In this document: piece by piece, positions 22,959-34,541 of the stretch
Position numbering within the stretch: position 1 is the stretch's first letter
How the letters are laid out: every line of letters begins with the position of its first letter
NCBI GenBank assembly: GCA_037044905.1
Contig: JBAOKB010000144.1
Location: forward strand, 1,302,001 to 1,366,000
Reading direction: 5' to 3'
Length of the DNA stretch: 64,000 nucleotides
Source: Hortaea werneckii
Taxonomy: Eukaryota > Ascomycota > Dothideomycetes > Mycosphaerellales > Teratosphaeriaceae
The notes under the pieces: generated by a model
The model's input: the letters and a program-made list of their open reading frames with translations, nothing else
The model's database searches: none
Told to the model about the DNA's origin: nothing
Made by a program: the position numbers and the translations under genes

Positions 22959-22963
22959 CAACA
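22959..22963. repeat. Right target-site duplication
   Basis: CAACA directly follows the LTR terminal CA and pairs with CAATA at 16598-16602. Confidence 0.6.
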
Positions 22964-23761
22964 TCACTGTGAGAGCAGCGAGCTCGTCGGAAAAGCGAGT
23001 CGGGAGATGAGTGTCGGCTAAAGATACAGATACCCAAGAATCTGTCTCGCTGTACGGCTTGCACAAAGCCACCTCTGCTGGCCAGCGGGGCTTGGATGAA
23101 TAGATAGCTAGGCATTTGTCCACGGCAAGCTGAGATAAGCATCTGCCGAAGAACTATATCATCGCAACAGTTGGCAAGGTCGTTTGGCGGGCCGCGATGG
23201 ACCCTCAGAACCGTCCTGTTGCTCTGGTCATTATACAGAGCCCCTCATCTTGGAGGTCGCCTCCGCAACTGGCGTGCTTGCTTTACATCCAATTTATTAC
23301 CTGGCCTACTTTCGTTGTTTTGCATGTATGGGGATCAAACGCAGTTAGCGGAATGTCAGTGAACGAGTAATGATGTCCTTGTGCAATCCAACCCGTGACA
23401 ACATCGACTCTACATCTGCCGGAATACGGTTGACGTCTGACAGCAACAGCAGGAGCCGCGAAGGGGACCCACTATAGACCAAGTGGGTCGACGAATTGCG
23501 GAGAAAATAAGCGGGGTTCGGTGGGGGGCTTGTGGGGTGCGGTTTCGGTTGCACAGAAGCACAGAAACACGCGGATGGCATATGAACGGGCGCCTGAGAA
23601 GGCAGATACTGGAGACCTGATCGTGCTCGCTGCATTGCTCTCTCGTATCTGACTCGCGCTCCAAAGACGGAAGGGGCCGACATGGATATCAACGCGATCG
23701 GAACGGTATGGATAAATGGTATTCGTACAAATCATACAAGAATTCCCTCTCCAAGATTGGA
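22964..23761. other. Intergenic, about 800 bp
   Basis: Normal base composition returns right after the element. No gene-like frame; this is the 3' flank of the SIF2-like gene. Confidence 0.45.
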
Positions 23762-26034
23762 CTAAATGCTCCCATTTCCTTCTATTTCACTGTGAGTACC
23801 GGTACTATGCAACGAAGGTCTGAAGCGAATGATCGCCATCTGTAACGATTTCGTTAGCAAGAAGGTTCACGCAACCGTTCTGGGAGGGGATGGAAACAAC
23901 GAAAAAGGACAAGAAAGGAAGACTCACCTCTTTCCCAACAGCAAATCCCAAACTCTCACCGTCCGCACTCCAGCTGAGGCTAGGCTCGGAGACGCCATCC
24001 TCGCCATTAATCTCATGCTGTTCGCCATTCCGCTCACCATTCCTCTTCCCATGACTACTCAAATGCTCAGAACGCCAAGTCACGAGCGGCTGTGGTGCTA
24101 ATGCCTTCTCACTACCTTCCTTTTCATGCCGGAAAAGATCCTCGGTCTGCCACACTTGCACCAAGCTCGTGCCGGCGATCGCGAGATGCGAGCCTTGCGA
24201 TGACCAGGAGATGGCGAGTGGGGTCGTCCAATCTGTGAGATCGAGGCGGAGGAGCTCGGCGTAGTTCGGTGAGGAAGTCTCGCTGGAGCGCGTGAGCTGG
24301 TAGATAATGGTGAAGCCTTCCTCAAACGCTGCCGCGATCAGTGATTTCTGCGTCTCGGCGTTTGCCGGATCCGATCGGCTCTCCGGAGTGCTGTATCTCC
24401 CATTAGAAACTGAGGCTAAGGCAGTCAATTGTCCAGGAAGACCAAGTGAGCCTTCAGTGTCGGCTTGGTCTTTTGTCATATCTTCATCTCCGCCGAGACC
24501 TGGATATATCGAGCGAGTGATCATCATCTTCGCCTCAGTAGAAGCGAGAATGGCCGTCCCTAGCCTCTCGTCAAAACGCAGCTTGTCCCACTTGCAATCC
24601 TGACCAGAGATATCCGATTTTCTCTCGGCCAACCCCTGTATAACCACATTATCGGCTGTAAATTCGCCCTCAGCCTTTGCCTTTTCATCTATTTGGTAAG
24701 CACTTGCCAGACCCTTGTCGCCACACACCAAGAAAGCGTCATCGGAAGTCCAGCACGCGTCGAGGACCTGCTTTTCAAAGATCCGCCAGGCAATAGGTTC
24801 GGAGTCGTCAACGGCCAGAACGCCTTCCTCGTTGTCACGCTTCAGATCTAGCGAGCGCCAGATCTGGATCATGCCGCGCACGAGATTGGTTCGCGCCACG
24901 AGGATGTAGTCGCCTTTGGGGCTGTAGCGCAAGCACAGTACAATGCTGGCGGGCTCGAGAAGCTTCGAGCTAGCATCTAGGATTGCGCTGCCGAAATCTT
25001 GGCTGTGCTGCAGAATGTACTGTGACGGCTGCGACTTTTCTCCCGCCAGATGGCGAAGACCATCGATCGCGCTTGCTGCTGAGTGGCCGGAGGCATGCCA
25101 TGCAGTGGCTGTGACGACTGATTCGGCGGGTAGCTTTGGTTCGTCGACATGCGAGATCTACGTTCTGAATTAGTCAAGCATTTTAGCTGGGATAGCAAAT
25201 GAGACAACATACCTCCTTGGCATTCTCTAATGATTCTGGTATCTCATATACCCTGCACAACGATTCGCCGACAGTAAGTAGGGATCTGACATTCTTGCCG
25301 TTTGTCGCGTCCGGGTTCCACATGCTATGCAGGACATGTGCGCCCGGCTTGTCAATTTTCCAATACATCGTACTCGTCTTGGGTCCGGTCTTGACTTCAG
25401 TCTGCGTGGCAACGTCCATGGAATCGTACCGCTCTGGTACCTCGACGATCTCAGTGTCAGAAACGACATGTGGCGATCCGGACACTGCGTCAGGATCTTC
25501 GTCCACTTCCGCAGAAGGCGAAATAGCATCGACATCCATGCCGTCCTTCTCTCCATTCACCTGATGTGCATTCCCACTCTCCTCGTTCTCAGTTCTCCTC
25601 TGCCTCTTCGGCGCCGGTGTAGGAAAGTCATCCGCCACCTTTGTCGCAGGCGGGGCTCTTCCTTTCCTCTTCCCGCTACTACCTGGGCGCGAAGATGCTA
25701 CACCCGCAGTCCCATTCTCCAGCGCGCCTCTCGCGACAGCATCACTCTGCTCCTCCAATGGCACGCGCGGATTGACCCCGGTCCATTTGAACTTCCTGTC
25801 CCACTTCCTCCCTCGCGCTGCCAGCTCATCATACAACAGACCATCTTGCACGACACTAACGAGCGCATGTCTCTTCACAACATGTGCGAACGGAAGGTTT
25901 TCCGGGTCGCGGAACTCGTGCGGCCGATGCCAGTCGCGATGGAAGGCTATCGCCGCATTCTCGTGGCCGTGCTCCTGCAGGTAGCGGTAGATGAGGTAGT
26001 TGATGTGGTCGGAATGGAGTGCGCCTGCTGCCAT
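23762..26034 (-). CDS. SIF2: SIF2/TBL1-like LisH-WD40 protein
   Basis: Exons complement(25213..26034), complement(23928..25157) and complement(23762..23839) encode 709 residues. The last exon adds 25 residues after GKE (MAIIRFRPSLHST and on). Residues 7-35 form a LisH motif (HINYLIYRYLQEHGHENAAI), the tetramerisation unit of Sif2 and TBL1. A basic, Ser/Pro-rich linker with KRKGRAPP and PKRQRR (likely nuclear localisation) follows, then a diverged WD propeller with repeats such as CLRYSPKGDYILVA, ACWTSDDAFLVCGDKG and ISWSSQGSHLAIAG. Sif2 is the scaffold subunit of the Set3/Hos2 histone-deacetylase complex. Yeast Sif2 has about 535 residues; the extra length is in the linker. Confidence 0.82.
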
Positions 26035-26636
26035 GCTGGGTGGGCGCGCGCTGGCAGTAGTGCGCTCTTGTCAGTGATTGATCTTTCTGCGATGATGCAC
26101 CAGTGCGCGGCGGAGATTTGCGGAGGATGTGGCTTTAACGAGGGCGCAGGATTTGGTTGTGGCGCATTGGCGAAGGCAATGCGTATTGAGTCCGGCAGAC
26201 GGCGATGGAGAGTGGTTTGGAGAGTGCGGTGGTGAATACTGACTCGCTCGATGTGGCCGTTGTTGGGGTCTGGTCGTGATGCAGAACTGGCAGGTCACAC
26301 GAGGTCGGCAGCACAGTCGTGAGTAGTCCCGTACTGTAGCCGCCATTCGAGCCGATCTGGTCGCGGCGCCGAAGCCAATCTGCAACGCGGCCCGTCGGTT
26401 TGGAGAAAGCCACTGCAGGAAGCAGGGACCAGCACACGCGCGCATCGCATCGCGAACCCTTGCGGGAGCCCTTCGTTACTCCGAGAAACACGCGGCTCGC
26501 AATCACGACACGCTCGTGAGCCCGACCCCCCCTCATCCTGTGATACGACTCTCTATGGCACCTTGGGATATGCTCTTATGACCCGTTGCTATTCGGCAAT
26601 AGCCGTCCCACCCAAGAGACCAACAACCACACCACG
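26035..26636. promoter_or_regulatory. Divergent promoter region
   Basis: 602 bp shared by the SIF2-like gene (minus) and the TMEM115-like gene (plus). The last stretch before 26637 (CCACCCAAGAGACCAACAACC) is a plausible 5' leader. No specific binding site can be named. Confidence 0.45.
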
Positions 26637-27874
26637 ATGCCTGCACGAATCAACCTCCCGCCGTTAACGAGGGGCCTCTTCCTCGTCGTGCTCGCCCTCT
26701 CTGCCCTCAATGCCGCCTTACGCTTCAACCGATGGAGTGAGGCTCTCTCCGCTACGCCCGATGCCTCCCTCATCACCAAGACTTCTAGCTATCTTACGAG
26801 TCCGCAATGGGCAATCCCCTACCTTGTCCTAATCCCGCTCCAAAGCCTTCGTTACCCTTGGACATTCCTGACCGCAAGTCTGGTCGAGAACAATGTGGCT
26901 AGTCTGGCAGTGAGCGGCGCAGTGGTTTGGTTCACGGGAAGGTATCTAGAGCGGGCATATGGAAGCTCCGAGTTTGCCAAGTTCACTCTGTTTGTCACTA
27001 TGATACCCAATATATTGAGTTTCTGCATTTACGCGGGATTCCATATGCTTTCGGGAACGCCAGAGTTGTAAGTCTTTCCTTTTAAGAGTCCTCCTAAGGA
27101 AGGACTGATTATTGCTTCCACGGCCTCATGGCTGATGTCGAATTCCACAGTCCTACGCCAATCCAAGGTCTAATGCCACTAGAGGCCGGTTTCCTCGTCG
27201 CCCTCAAACAGCTCGTCCCAGAGCATACGGTCTCGCTCTTCAAAGGCGCCGTCCGAGTCCGCGTCAAGCATTTCCCCGCCCTCTTCACGCTAGCGAACAT
27301 CATCTCTGGTCCTCTCCTAGGGACTGATACTGCCCTCTGGCTCTCCCTCTTCGGCTTCCTCACGAGTTGGATCTACCTTCGTTTCTTTCGCGTGGCCGAG
27401 ATAGGCGATGGCGGCGAGAGCGGAGAGGGAGTTGTGAGCATGAAGGGAGACGCGAGCGATACTTTCTCGTTCGTCTCCTTCTTCCCAGACTTTGCTCACC
27501 CATTCTTATCTCCCATCTGCGACACCATCTACACAAGTCTAGTTCAGTTGAAGCTCTGCACGCCATTCTCGAGCGAAGCTATTGAAGCTGGCAACCAGTC
27601 GGCTCAGTCCCGCTCAGAGGGTTTACCAGGTATTATGAATGGCAGTGGCGGCAACGGTGGTGGGAGGAGGGCGGAAGCGGAACGGAGGCGAGCTTTGGCT
27701 TTGAAGGCTCTAGATCAGCGGTTGAGTGCTCAGGCCGCTTCTAACAGAGCATTGACTGCTGCACCTACGCAGACAAATGCGCCTGCGCCCTCGGGCGACA
27801 TGCCTCCGGCGGAGGTTTCTGCAGGCGCTGGTGCTGAGGAGGGGGCTCAGGACGTCAAGCAATCACAGACTTGA
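26637..27874 (+). CDS. TMEM115/DUF1751 rhomboid-like Golgi membrane protein
   Basis: Exons 26637..27067 and 27151..27874 encode 384 residues; splicing gives SGTPEF-PTPIQGLMPLEAG. About five or six membrane segments occur in the first ~250 residues, with PWTFLTASLVENN, GRYLERAYGS, PLEAGFLVALKQLVPEH and FTLANIISGPLLG, blocks characteristic of the DUF1751/TMEM115 family. The rhomboid catalytic Ser (GxSG) is absent, so it is not a protease. The C-terminal ~130 residues are cytosolic, with an Arg/Ala-rich helix (RRAEAERRRALALKALDQR). The family acts in Golgi-to-ER retrograde traffic; that role is inferred here. Confidence 0.82.
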
Positions 27875-28332
27875 TCTCTACAAGAATTCCCGAGCTTCAG
27901 ATAAAGCGTCGCTTTTTGATACCCACTGTAGTGCTAGGCTCTTATTATCTTTATCTTCCTCTCCTTTCCTGTTTCGCGCAGTACTAGCAGTGCCTCCACT
28001 TTGTTCCTCCACAAATTTAAAACTCCCGATCGAGAGTACCTAGGTATGATCAGCTTGCGTCGCTGCCCAGATGACAACTTCGTGTTAATCTGGACTTGCA
28101 AGACGCAAGCAGTATTATTTTCAGAGGATCGTGTAATGCGCTCCATGTAAAAAGCTCGTGAATGGTCTCACAAAGTGTACGCACCTGTTGGGAAAGTACG
28201 GGGGTTTGATTGCTCTTTCCCCCTCTCCAGCCCCAAAGCCTAAGCTGCGACCCTCATCCATCTCACAACCAGCTCAAAGCAGTAGTGTCCTTCATTTAGA
28301 ATATTCACAAAGTCAAATAGGTGCCTTTTAAA
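27875..28332. other. Intergenic, about 460 bp
   Basis: 3' flank of the TMEM115-like gene and promoter of the coiled-coil gene. Contains ACCTAGGT at 28038-28045. Nothing else supported. Confidence 0.45.
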
Positions 28333-29515
28333 ATGCTACCGCTTGCCGACACGTCCGTACTCGGCGCGAATCCAAAGTTCGCAGCGCTCTATCGCGACCT
28401 TTCTTCGAACAAGCTGAACACCGATGGCACCTCTAAGCTGGACGCAAAGGCTTTGAAGGAGCGCGAAGCATTTGAAAAGGTCAGTTCTAAGATTGTTCGA
28501 AAAGTCTCTCGGCCTCGTTACAACAGTCACGGGCTCGCGTCCTGGACGCATGAGGTGGACGGAAGGTGCCAGACAGCCCACCGCCACTTGCGCTGTGGAA
28601 AGCATAGAGCTAACAAAAGCCTCAGGATATCCAAACAGCTCAATTTGAGTCTACAAAACGGCAAATCGTACATTCTGGACTTAGTGATCTGGTCTATCGA
28701 GGCGATGAGTTGCCAGAAGAGGTGTGTTGCCACCACTCCCGCTACACCTTCGCTGCGTCCGCTAATATAGACGCAGCTGCAAGATCTGGTTGGCATTACA
28801 GCGGCATCGCTTGCGGGAGACATAGGCGACGAAGACAAGGACATCATAGCGAATGAGCTGGAAAAATTTCACGTACTGAACGCCTTACCCTCGCGATGGT
28901 CGAAAAAGCTAATGCCAAGAGCAGGAGTATGCCCCCAGGATCGCTGAAGTCATCTCGAAGAACATACAAAAAGACACCACTGCTCTAGCTAGTCTGCTGT
29001 CGCCGGAGAACGCGCCTCACATCGAAAATCTAGCAGACACAATCCATAAGGTCCAGGAGACTCTTGCCACCTCCACATCACGACTATCTGAACTCCGCAT
29101 CTCCATTGCACAAGAAATACCCGCACTACACGAGCTTTACCGCGAGATCATAGAGACGAGCATACGGATTCTAGAGCAAACAATCCACGGCTCGGTAGCT
29201 CGCGGTACAAAAGCCAAAGCGGATTACCTCGCCGTAGTAGCAGAAGGCATGAGCAAGAAGCTTTTGCTGCAGCATGGGCAGCTGATGCAACAGATCTACA
29301 CGCCTGAGATCCAAGACATCCTACGGAACAAGCAAGAGGCACTTGATGCGGAGTCGCTGTCGTTGAAACGGAAAGTACGTGAGATGGACGAGAAGCTGGC
29401 CGCGTATCGCCAGGAGAGAGGGATGAAGCAGATGGTTGGGGAGTATGCGGAGTTACTGAGGGAGACCGAGAGGGTTGAACGGGAGATCGATCGGCTGGAG
29501 ACTGGCGGAAAATAA
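28333..29515 (+). CDS. Conserved coiled-coil protein, possible augmin (HAUS4-like) subunit
   Basis: Four exons, 28333..28479, 28626..28721, 28777..28872 and 28925..29515, give 309 residues with all junctions in frame (AFEK-DIQTAQ, LPEE-LQDLVG, EKFH-EYAPRI). The product is almost entirely helical: an N-terminal ADTSVLGANPKFAALYRDL block, a middle helical bundle, and a long C-terminal coiled coil from about 230 to the end. I recall similar fungal proteins only as hypothetical or as candidate augmin subunit 4, so that name is a weak inference. No enzymatic motif. The exon model is better supported than the function. Confidence 0.7.
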
Positions 29516-29796
29516 TCTACCGCGCGTACCTGTAGTCTTGAAAAGGATAGACTTGACCTATAAGGAAACAGAGAAGGCGAATTTTTAGCCTTGGCACTTG
29601 CCGTAAAAGGTAACCGGTACAGGAACACGCTATTGTGGAGCGTTTAGCGCGAGGTGCTTGGTTTTTGTTTAAAAGATGAACATGGGTCTGAAGATAGTCG
29701 CGGTGAGCGACTTGATATCTTGTTGCCAGAAAAGAATTGCCAGGAGAGACAAGGAAAATCAAATCAGTGCTTTCATTTACGTGCAAGAACGGAAGA

Positions 29797-30606
29797 ATGG
29801 CAGACGCCAGCCAAAAGGGTTCATTGGTTAAAGCTGTGGCTAAGACGGAGGCCATTCTCAGGAAGCAAGTAAGTGTACACCCACGGGGAGAAGATCGCAA
29901 GCCCCCTTGCTTCGCCTCTCCCACGCTTTGGTGCGGATTCCCGCGGTTCAGCATTGCCACGGTGAAGAACTCGATTTATCGCCCCTACAACATCTGCATG
30001 AAGACTTCACTGTGCAGAACGTGCACGGCAACCCACATAATCAATCAAGATGCCAACTGTTGACCTCATCGTGCTGACCCAATCTGCCGCCATAGCTGCT
30101 TCAAGGGGCACCCAATCACTACATCCTCCACTGGAAACCCGAACTCGTGCACGCGGAAGCACACGCCGACAACACATCGAGGATCGTCTGGCGCTTCTGC
30201 TGCCCGGCAGAGTACCGCAACCCGGTCGGTCACGTCTTCGGTGGAGCCATCGCCACGCTCCTCGACGTCGGCACCTCGCTCTGTCTCAGCCTGATCGGCA
30301 AGCCGAAGTTCTACTCGACGCTGGGCGCCAGCCGTAACCTCAACGTCACTTTTTTGAAACCGGCTAAGATCGACGAGGAGCTTAAATTGGACTGCAAGGT
30401 GAGTTTTTTTTTTTTTTTCTTTTTTGCTGAGACTCCGACTTGGGAGATAGTAAGTGCAGGGTACTGATGACGAGCAACAGGTGATCAACGCAGGGAACAA
30501 GCTGGCGCTCATAAGGGGAGATCTGTATCGGGAGAAAGACGGAGCCTTGGTGGCGACGTGTGAACATAACAAGTACAATTGGGAAGGCGACAACCCCAAA
30601 TTATAG
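29797..30606 (+). CDS. Hot-dog fold acyl-CoA thioesterase-like protein
   Basis: Best model: exons 29797..29868, 29952..30020, 30096..30398 and 30481..30606, 189 residues. The N-terminus reads MADASQKGSLVKAV, the second exon has LDLSPLQHLHEDFTV, and the core has NPVGHVFGGAIATLLDVGTS followed by SRNLNVTFLKPAKIDEELKL. These are marks of the PaaI/ACOT13 branch of the 4HBT superfamily. The usual HGG is FGG here. The exon 2-3 border is the least certain junction (donor GTGCAC). A run of 15 T sits in the last intron. Probably hydrolyses a CoA thioester; localisation unclear. Converges on the SDHAF4 gene with 74 bp between stops. Confidence 0.72.
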
Positions 30607-30680
30607 TCCAGTAACAACTCTTTTCGAACACCAAATGATGCCCTTGGAATCCCCTTGCAGCAGCTATTCCCTCATCTTCC

Positions 30681-31142
30681 TTAAAAGTCGGTGACTCGGC
30701 CATTGTAGCTCCAATCCCCCGTGTTTCCCCATCTTAGCGGCTCGTTCTTCGGCCCACCTACTTCGCCCGTCTTCGGGTTGGTATCGCCTTCGAACTCGGG
30801 CGCGGCGCCGCGTCGAACATTCGGATGGAGCTCCTCCCCATCACCTTTAGCTGCTAGTCGGGCCCGCTCCCGTAATTGCTCCAGCATGTCGTCTGCGCTC
30901 ATGGATTTGGTTTGGGCTTCGGCATTCTCGGCATTCTCGGCTGGCTCTTCTTGTGCGCGCGGGGTACTGAATGCGCCCGTCGATTGCTGTTGCAGTTTCT
31001 CGAAGATCTCCTGTTCTTCCTTTGGCAGCTTGGGCGGAGAGGGCTGTGGTCCCCAGCCTGCTTGGGCGGCGGGTCTGGAGGTGAAGGTGCGACGGAAGAA
31101 GCCCGGGCGCATGGTGCGCATTGCTCTGTGTGTGGTTTGCAT
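30681..31142 (-). CDS. SDH8: Succinate dehydrogenase assembly factor 4 (SDHAF4/Sdh8)
   Basis: 153 residues from the Met at 31142; an upstream in-frame Met at 31199 would add 19. The N-terminus (MQTTHRAMRTMRPGFFRRTF) is a classic Arg-rich mitochondrial presequence. The C-terminus carries the family signature: TNPKTGEVGGPKNEPLRWG, then GDWSYNGRVTDF to the end. This short chaperone binds flavinylated Sdh1 in the matrix and guards it before complex II assembly. The middle is Glu/Ala/Gln-rich and unstructured. Length fits yeast Sdh8 (about 138). Confidence 0.9.
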   Translation of the reverse strand: MQTTHRAMRTMRPGFFRRTFTSRPAAQAGWGPQPSPPKLPKEEQEIFEKLQQQSTGAFSTPRAQEEPAENAENAEAQTKSMSADDMLEQLRERARLAAKGDGEELHPNVRRGAAPEFEGDTNPKTGEVGGPKNEPLRWGNTGDWSYNGRVTDF

Positions 31143-31199
31143 GGTTGATGATCGGAAAGATTGGGTTTTGCTTGGGAATAAGTGGAAGGATTGGATCAA

Positions 31200-32686
31200 G
31201 AAAATCGAGCCAGATGCGATAGATCAAGGGTTGTAGAGCTAAAAGGAAGTGCTTATGTCATTTCTCGTGGCAACATTGAAGACAAAAGCGATGCCGGAGG
31301 AAAGCCCGGCCGAGACCTGGCCTGTGCTTTGTCTTCATTGCCATCATATCCCGTCTCCTCATCAACCTCACCTCATCCAGCTTGCCTGGGCAAATGCGCT
31401 TTGAGCGCAATGATACTGCTCGAGAGTAATTGAACCCATTGTCCAGATGCGATCGCGGCCGTAGACTACTGTGAGCCATTTCTGAGGGTTGATGAAGCCG
31501 GTGCTGAAGACAAAACGTCGGGGCGACAAGCATGCCATCAGGCATGATAGAGCGCCCAGGGCAGAATACTGAGGAGACTGTCGGACAGTGATAAAGGCGT
31601 GGACGAAGGTGGGAGCTTCTTCGGGAACAAGAGGTGGGTAATAAATGCAATTGAACGGTGTTGACGCTCATGAAAGGGACCCATTTGTCTTGCAAGTTCT
31701 CAGACCAAATTATATCTCTCTTTGCGCCTGTCAGCTCTTCGGCTCCTCTTTGAACGAGTGTTCTTGCGGACTACGTAAATACTTCGAATCCTGTTTACCG
31801 CCAGCATGGAGACGTTGTGCACGGAAGTCACGTCGTCAGGCCTGCCCCCGCTAGATATACCGTAATAGCTTTGAAAACCTGTAAGTATGAAGCTACATTG
31901 TACGGATTATACCTGCAACTCTACTCAAAAATCTGCGGGTTGTGAATTGGGCGCTTGATGCCGCTGGTTGTCGCAAAGGACAGCGTCCTGAGTCACCTGC
32001 CTTCAAGGGAAGCCACGCGCTCCGAGGAAATGTCAAATGACTCTATCATGTCACGCATGAGCAGCAGCAGCGATAATTCCACATGCGGCTTGGAAAATCT
32101 GGTCGTATTGCTCACCAGTCTTGCCGATGCGACAGCGACTCACGTTTTGGCAAGTGTAGGTTACATCTGTCAAGATCCCCAGCTCACAGGAAAAGGGGAG
32201 AACGGGGTTTTACTTTCGGAGATACAGAATTATTCAACTTCCAGGCAACTTATCGACAGCAAGCCGAAAAGGCCTCAAATAACACTTTAGTCGCATCAAG
32301 CGTAGACCGCAAGCAGCAATCGTGTCGCCGCGGGAGGGTGGTATCTTGATCGGAGACAGGCACGTGGCCGTAAAGGTAAGTTTAAAGACTCAACCGATGC
32401 AAATTCACTTCCACATGAACACCGCTGAAACTATTGAAGCTGCTCTTTGGCACAATAGCACGCCGGAAGTCTGGGAGAGGTGACGTGTGCACGTGCTCCG
32501 CTATCTGCTTGTGCCGGGTGCGCCTGCTTCAATCCGCGACCGACCTCAGTTCACCTCAGCTTGGACCTCTGAACCGCCCTCCGCCCTCCGCCCTCCTCAA
32601 CCATCGACCTGCATCTCGAACTCCAATCCGAATACACCGAAGCCAAGCAAGATCGTCTTCACTGTACCATCCGTTTGAATCCTACC
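31200..32686. other. Intergenic, about 1.5 kb
   Basis: Divergent flanks of SDHAF4 and the 32687 gene. Open frames at 31258-31695 (minus) and 31955-32290 (plus) have no recognisable features. The last 150 bp become C/T-rich. Confidence 0.45.
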
Positions 32687-34541
32687 ATGGCCCACTTCGA
32701 TCCCAGCAACGAGGCGTCCGCCGGCAGTGCTCTTTCATGGTACCGAAATCCCGCGTTGCCGTCAATGCGCAATCACATGCTGGATGTGAGTTTTCCAGCC
32801 ACCTGCTTTTGACTTCTGAGGCTGTGCAATTGTCCACGTCCACCACTCCTATTGTCTGCTACTACACTTCCACCTCCCCAGCCTCCTGCATTTCGAGTCT
32901 TGCCATTGTCGATGATTCCTATTGTCGGCTTGGCGTCGTCCACATAAAACTCCTCTCGCGCCCTCCTTTCCTCTCTCTTCTCTTCATCAACACTTTCACA
33001 CTCCGTCACACATACTCATCAGCGCTCCGTTCTACTCATCATCAACCAACATCCCAGTCATCAGACTTCTCATACTCACTTCTGGAAAGCTCGGTGCCGG
33101 CCACCTAGATCGTCCAGCTCAAGACCTTGAATACTCATTCACCTCCAAGCTTTTTGCACAGTCAATCCCACACTACACCTTCACCATGCAGTTCAACACT
33201 GGTTCCGCCTACATCGCTCGCAACAAGACCGAGCAATTCCTCATGGATGCTGGTGCCGACCCCACTGCCGTCATCACCATCAACACGCCGAACGGCAAGA
33301 ATGATGACAGGGTTGCCCCGACTTCGCCACTGCGCGCCGAGGCTCCAGCCTTCCAGGTCAACTCCCAGTCGGCCTCTGAGTATATTCCAGGTCTGACCCC
33401 AGTCAAGAACGTCACTCCCGCTTCGGCCATCAACGGCAAGGCCAAGGACTCCAAGTCGACCATCCCAGGAGACGACCATGCCGCTGCCAAGATCAAGACC
33501 TCAGGCACCCCAGCCACATCGGCTTCCGTCAACCAGCTCAAGAAGTTGGTCGGCACCCAGGTCACCGAAGAGATCCTCAGCAAGTGGGACCCGTCCAACC
33601 CCGACCTCAAGATCACCATGCCCGTCTGGACCCAGCCCATGCACAAGGGGTCCGATCGTGCCGCTTTGCACAAGGTCATCGAGAAGATGTACGAAGGCCG
33701 TCTGTACCGCAAGTTCGACTTTGGTACGAAGATCATGAAGATCGCGTTGAAGAAGGGTATTGAGGGCCGTCTTCCAGCCGATCGCACCAAGGCTTCTGAC
33801 CAGCCTGGCAAGGGCACTTCCCCTAAGCAGAACGCCACGCGTGTTCAGCAGACCACAGGGCGCACTCAGCCGACCAACTCGCGTGCTCTCCCAACATCAT
33901 GCGTTCGCACTGATTTCGCAACAGTCAACCCTGCGTGGGGCGCCTTCCTAATCACCGAGCATGGTCGTCTCGAGAGTCTCAACACGAATCAGACGGCGCT
34001 TGCCAACAACGAGGCTAGATGGGCCGCGTCGAAGGCCGAGAACGACAAGTGGTGGGCGGAGCGTAACGCTCGCTTCAAGGCTCAGCGCGAAGCGAACGTC
34101 ATTGAGCAGGCGGCGCATACCGAGACCTGCAAGAACGAGGCCACTGTTTCCGAGACCACCAAGACTGAGGTCGCCAACAAGTCGGCTGAGACGCCTGTCG
34201 ACGCCGTTTGGCCGCCCAAGCCCAACGTGCTTCCTCCGCATCTCCGCGTTCGCGCTTCTGCTCCATCTTCCACCGTTCATGACGACAAGACCAAGTCGTC
34301 CGACATCACCACCGCTGTCACCGCCGCCAAGTCCGAGACCTCCGAATGCGTTCCCGACTGCGCGTTCATCAAGCGCGAGGTCAAGAAGGACGTCAACAGC
34401 ACCTCCACCAACGGCAAAGGTCAGAGCCCAGACGGCAAGCGTTCTTGCAGCCCGCCGCATGTCAGGTACGCGCTGGCTCAGGCCGCTGCCGCCAAGGCTG
34501 CGAAGCAAGAGTTCGTCGCGGCCAAGCTGCCCTTCATGTAA
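32687..34541 (+). CDS. Unknown Ala/Lys/Thr-rich protein, probably highly expressed
   Basis: Preferred model: exon 32687..32785, a 376-bp intron opening GTGAGT and closing TTTGCACAG, then exon 33162..34541, for 492 residues. Exon 1 reads MAHFDPSNEASAGSALSWYR and ends in phase. The alternative is an intronless 451-residue protein from 33186 with a long C/T-rich leader. I do not recognise the family. There is one ordered-looking block (about residues 175-260 of the long form) with QLKKLVGTQVTEEILSKWD and HKVIEKMYEGRLYRKFDFG; the rest is disordered and charged. Codons strongly favour C-ending forms and AAG, unlike the neighbours, which suggests high expression. Confidence 0.6.

Noticed and set aside
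32434..33108. 224-codon frame in the C/T-rich leader
   Set aside because: Composition is set by the pyrimidine-rich DNA; the in-phase exon 32687-32785 in another frame is more protein-like.
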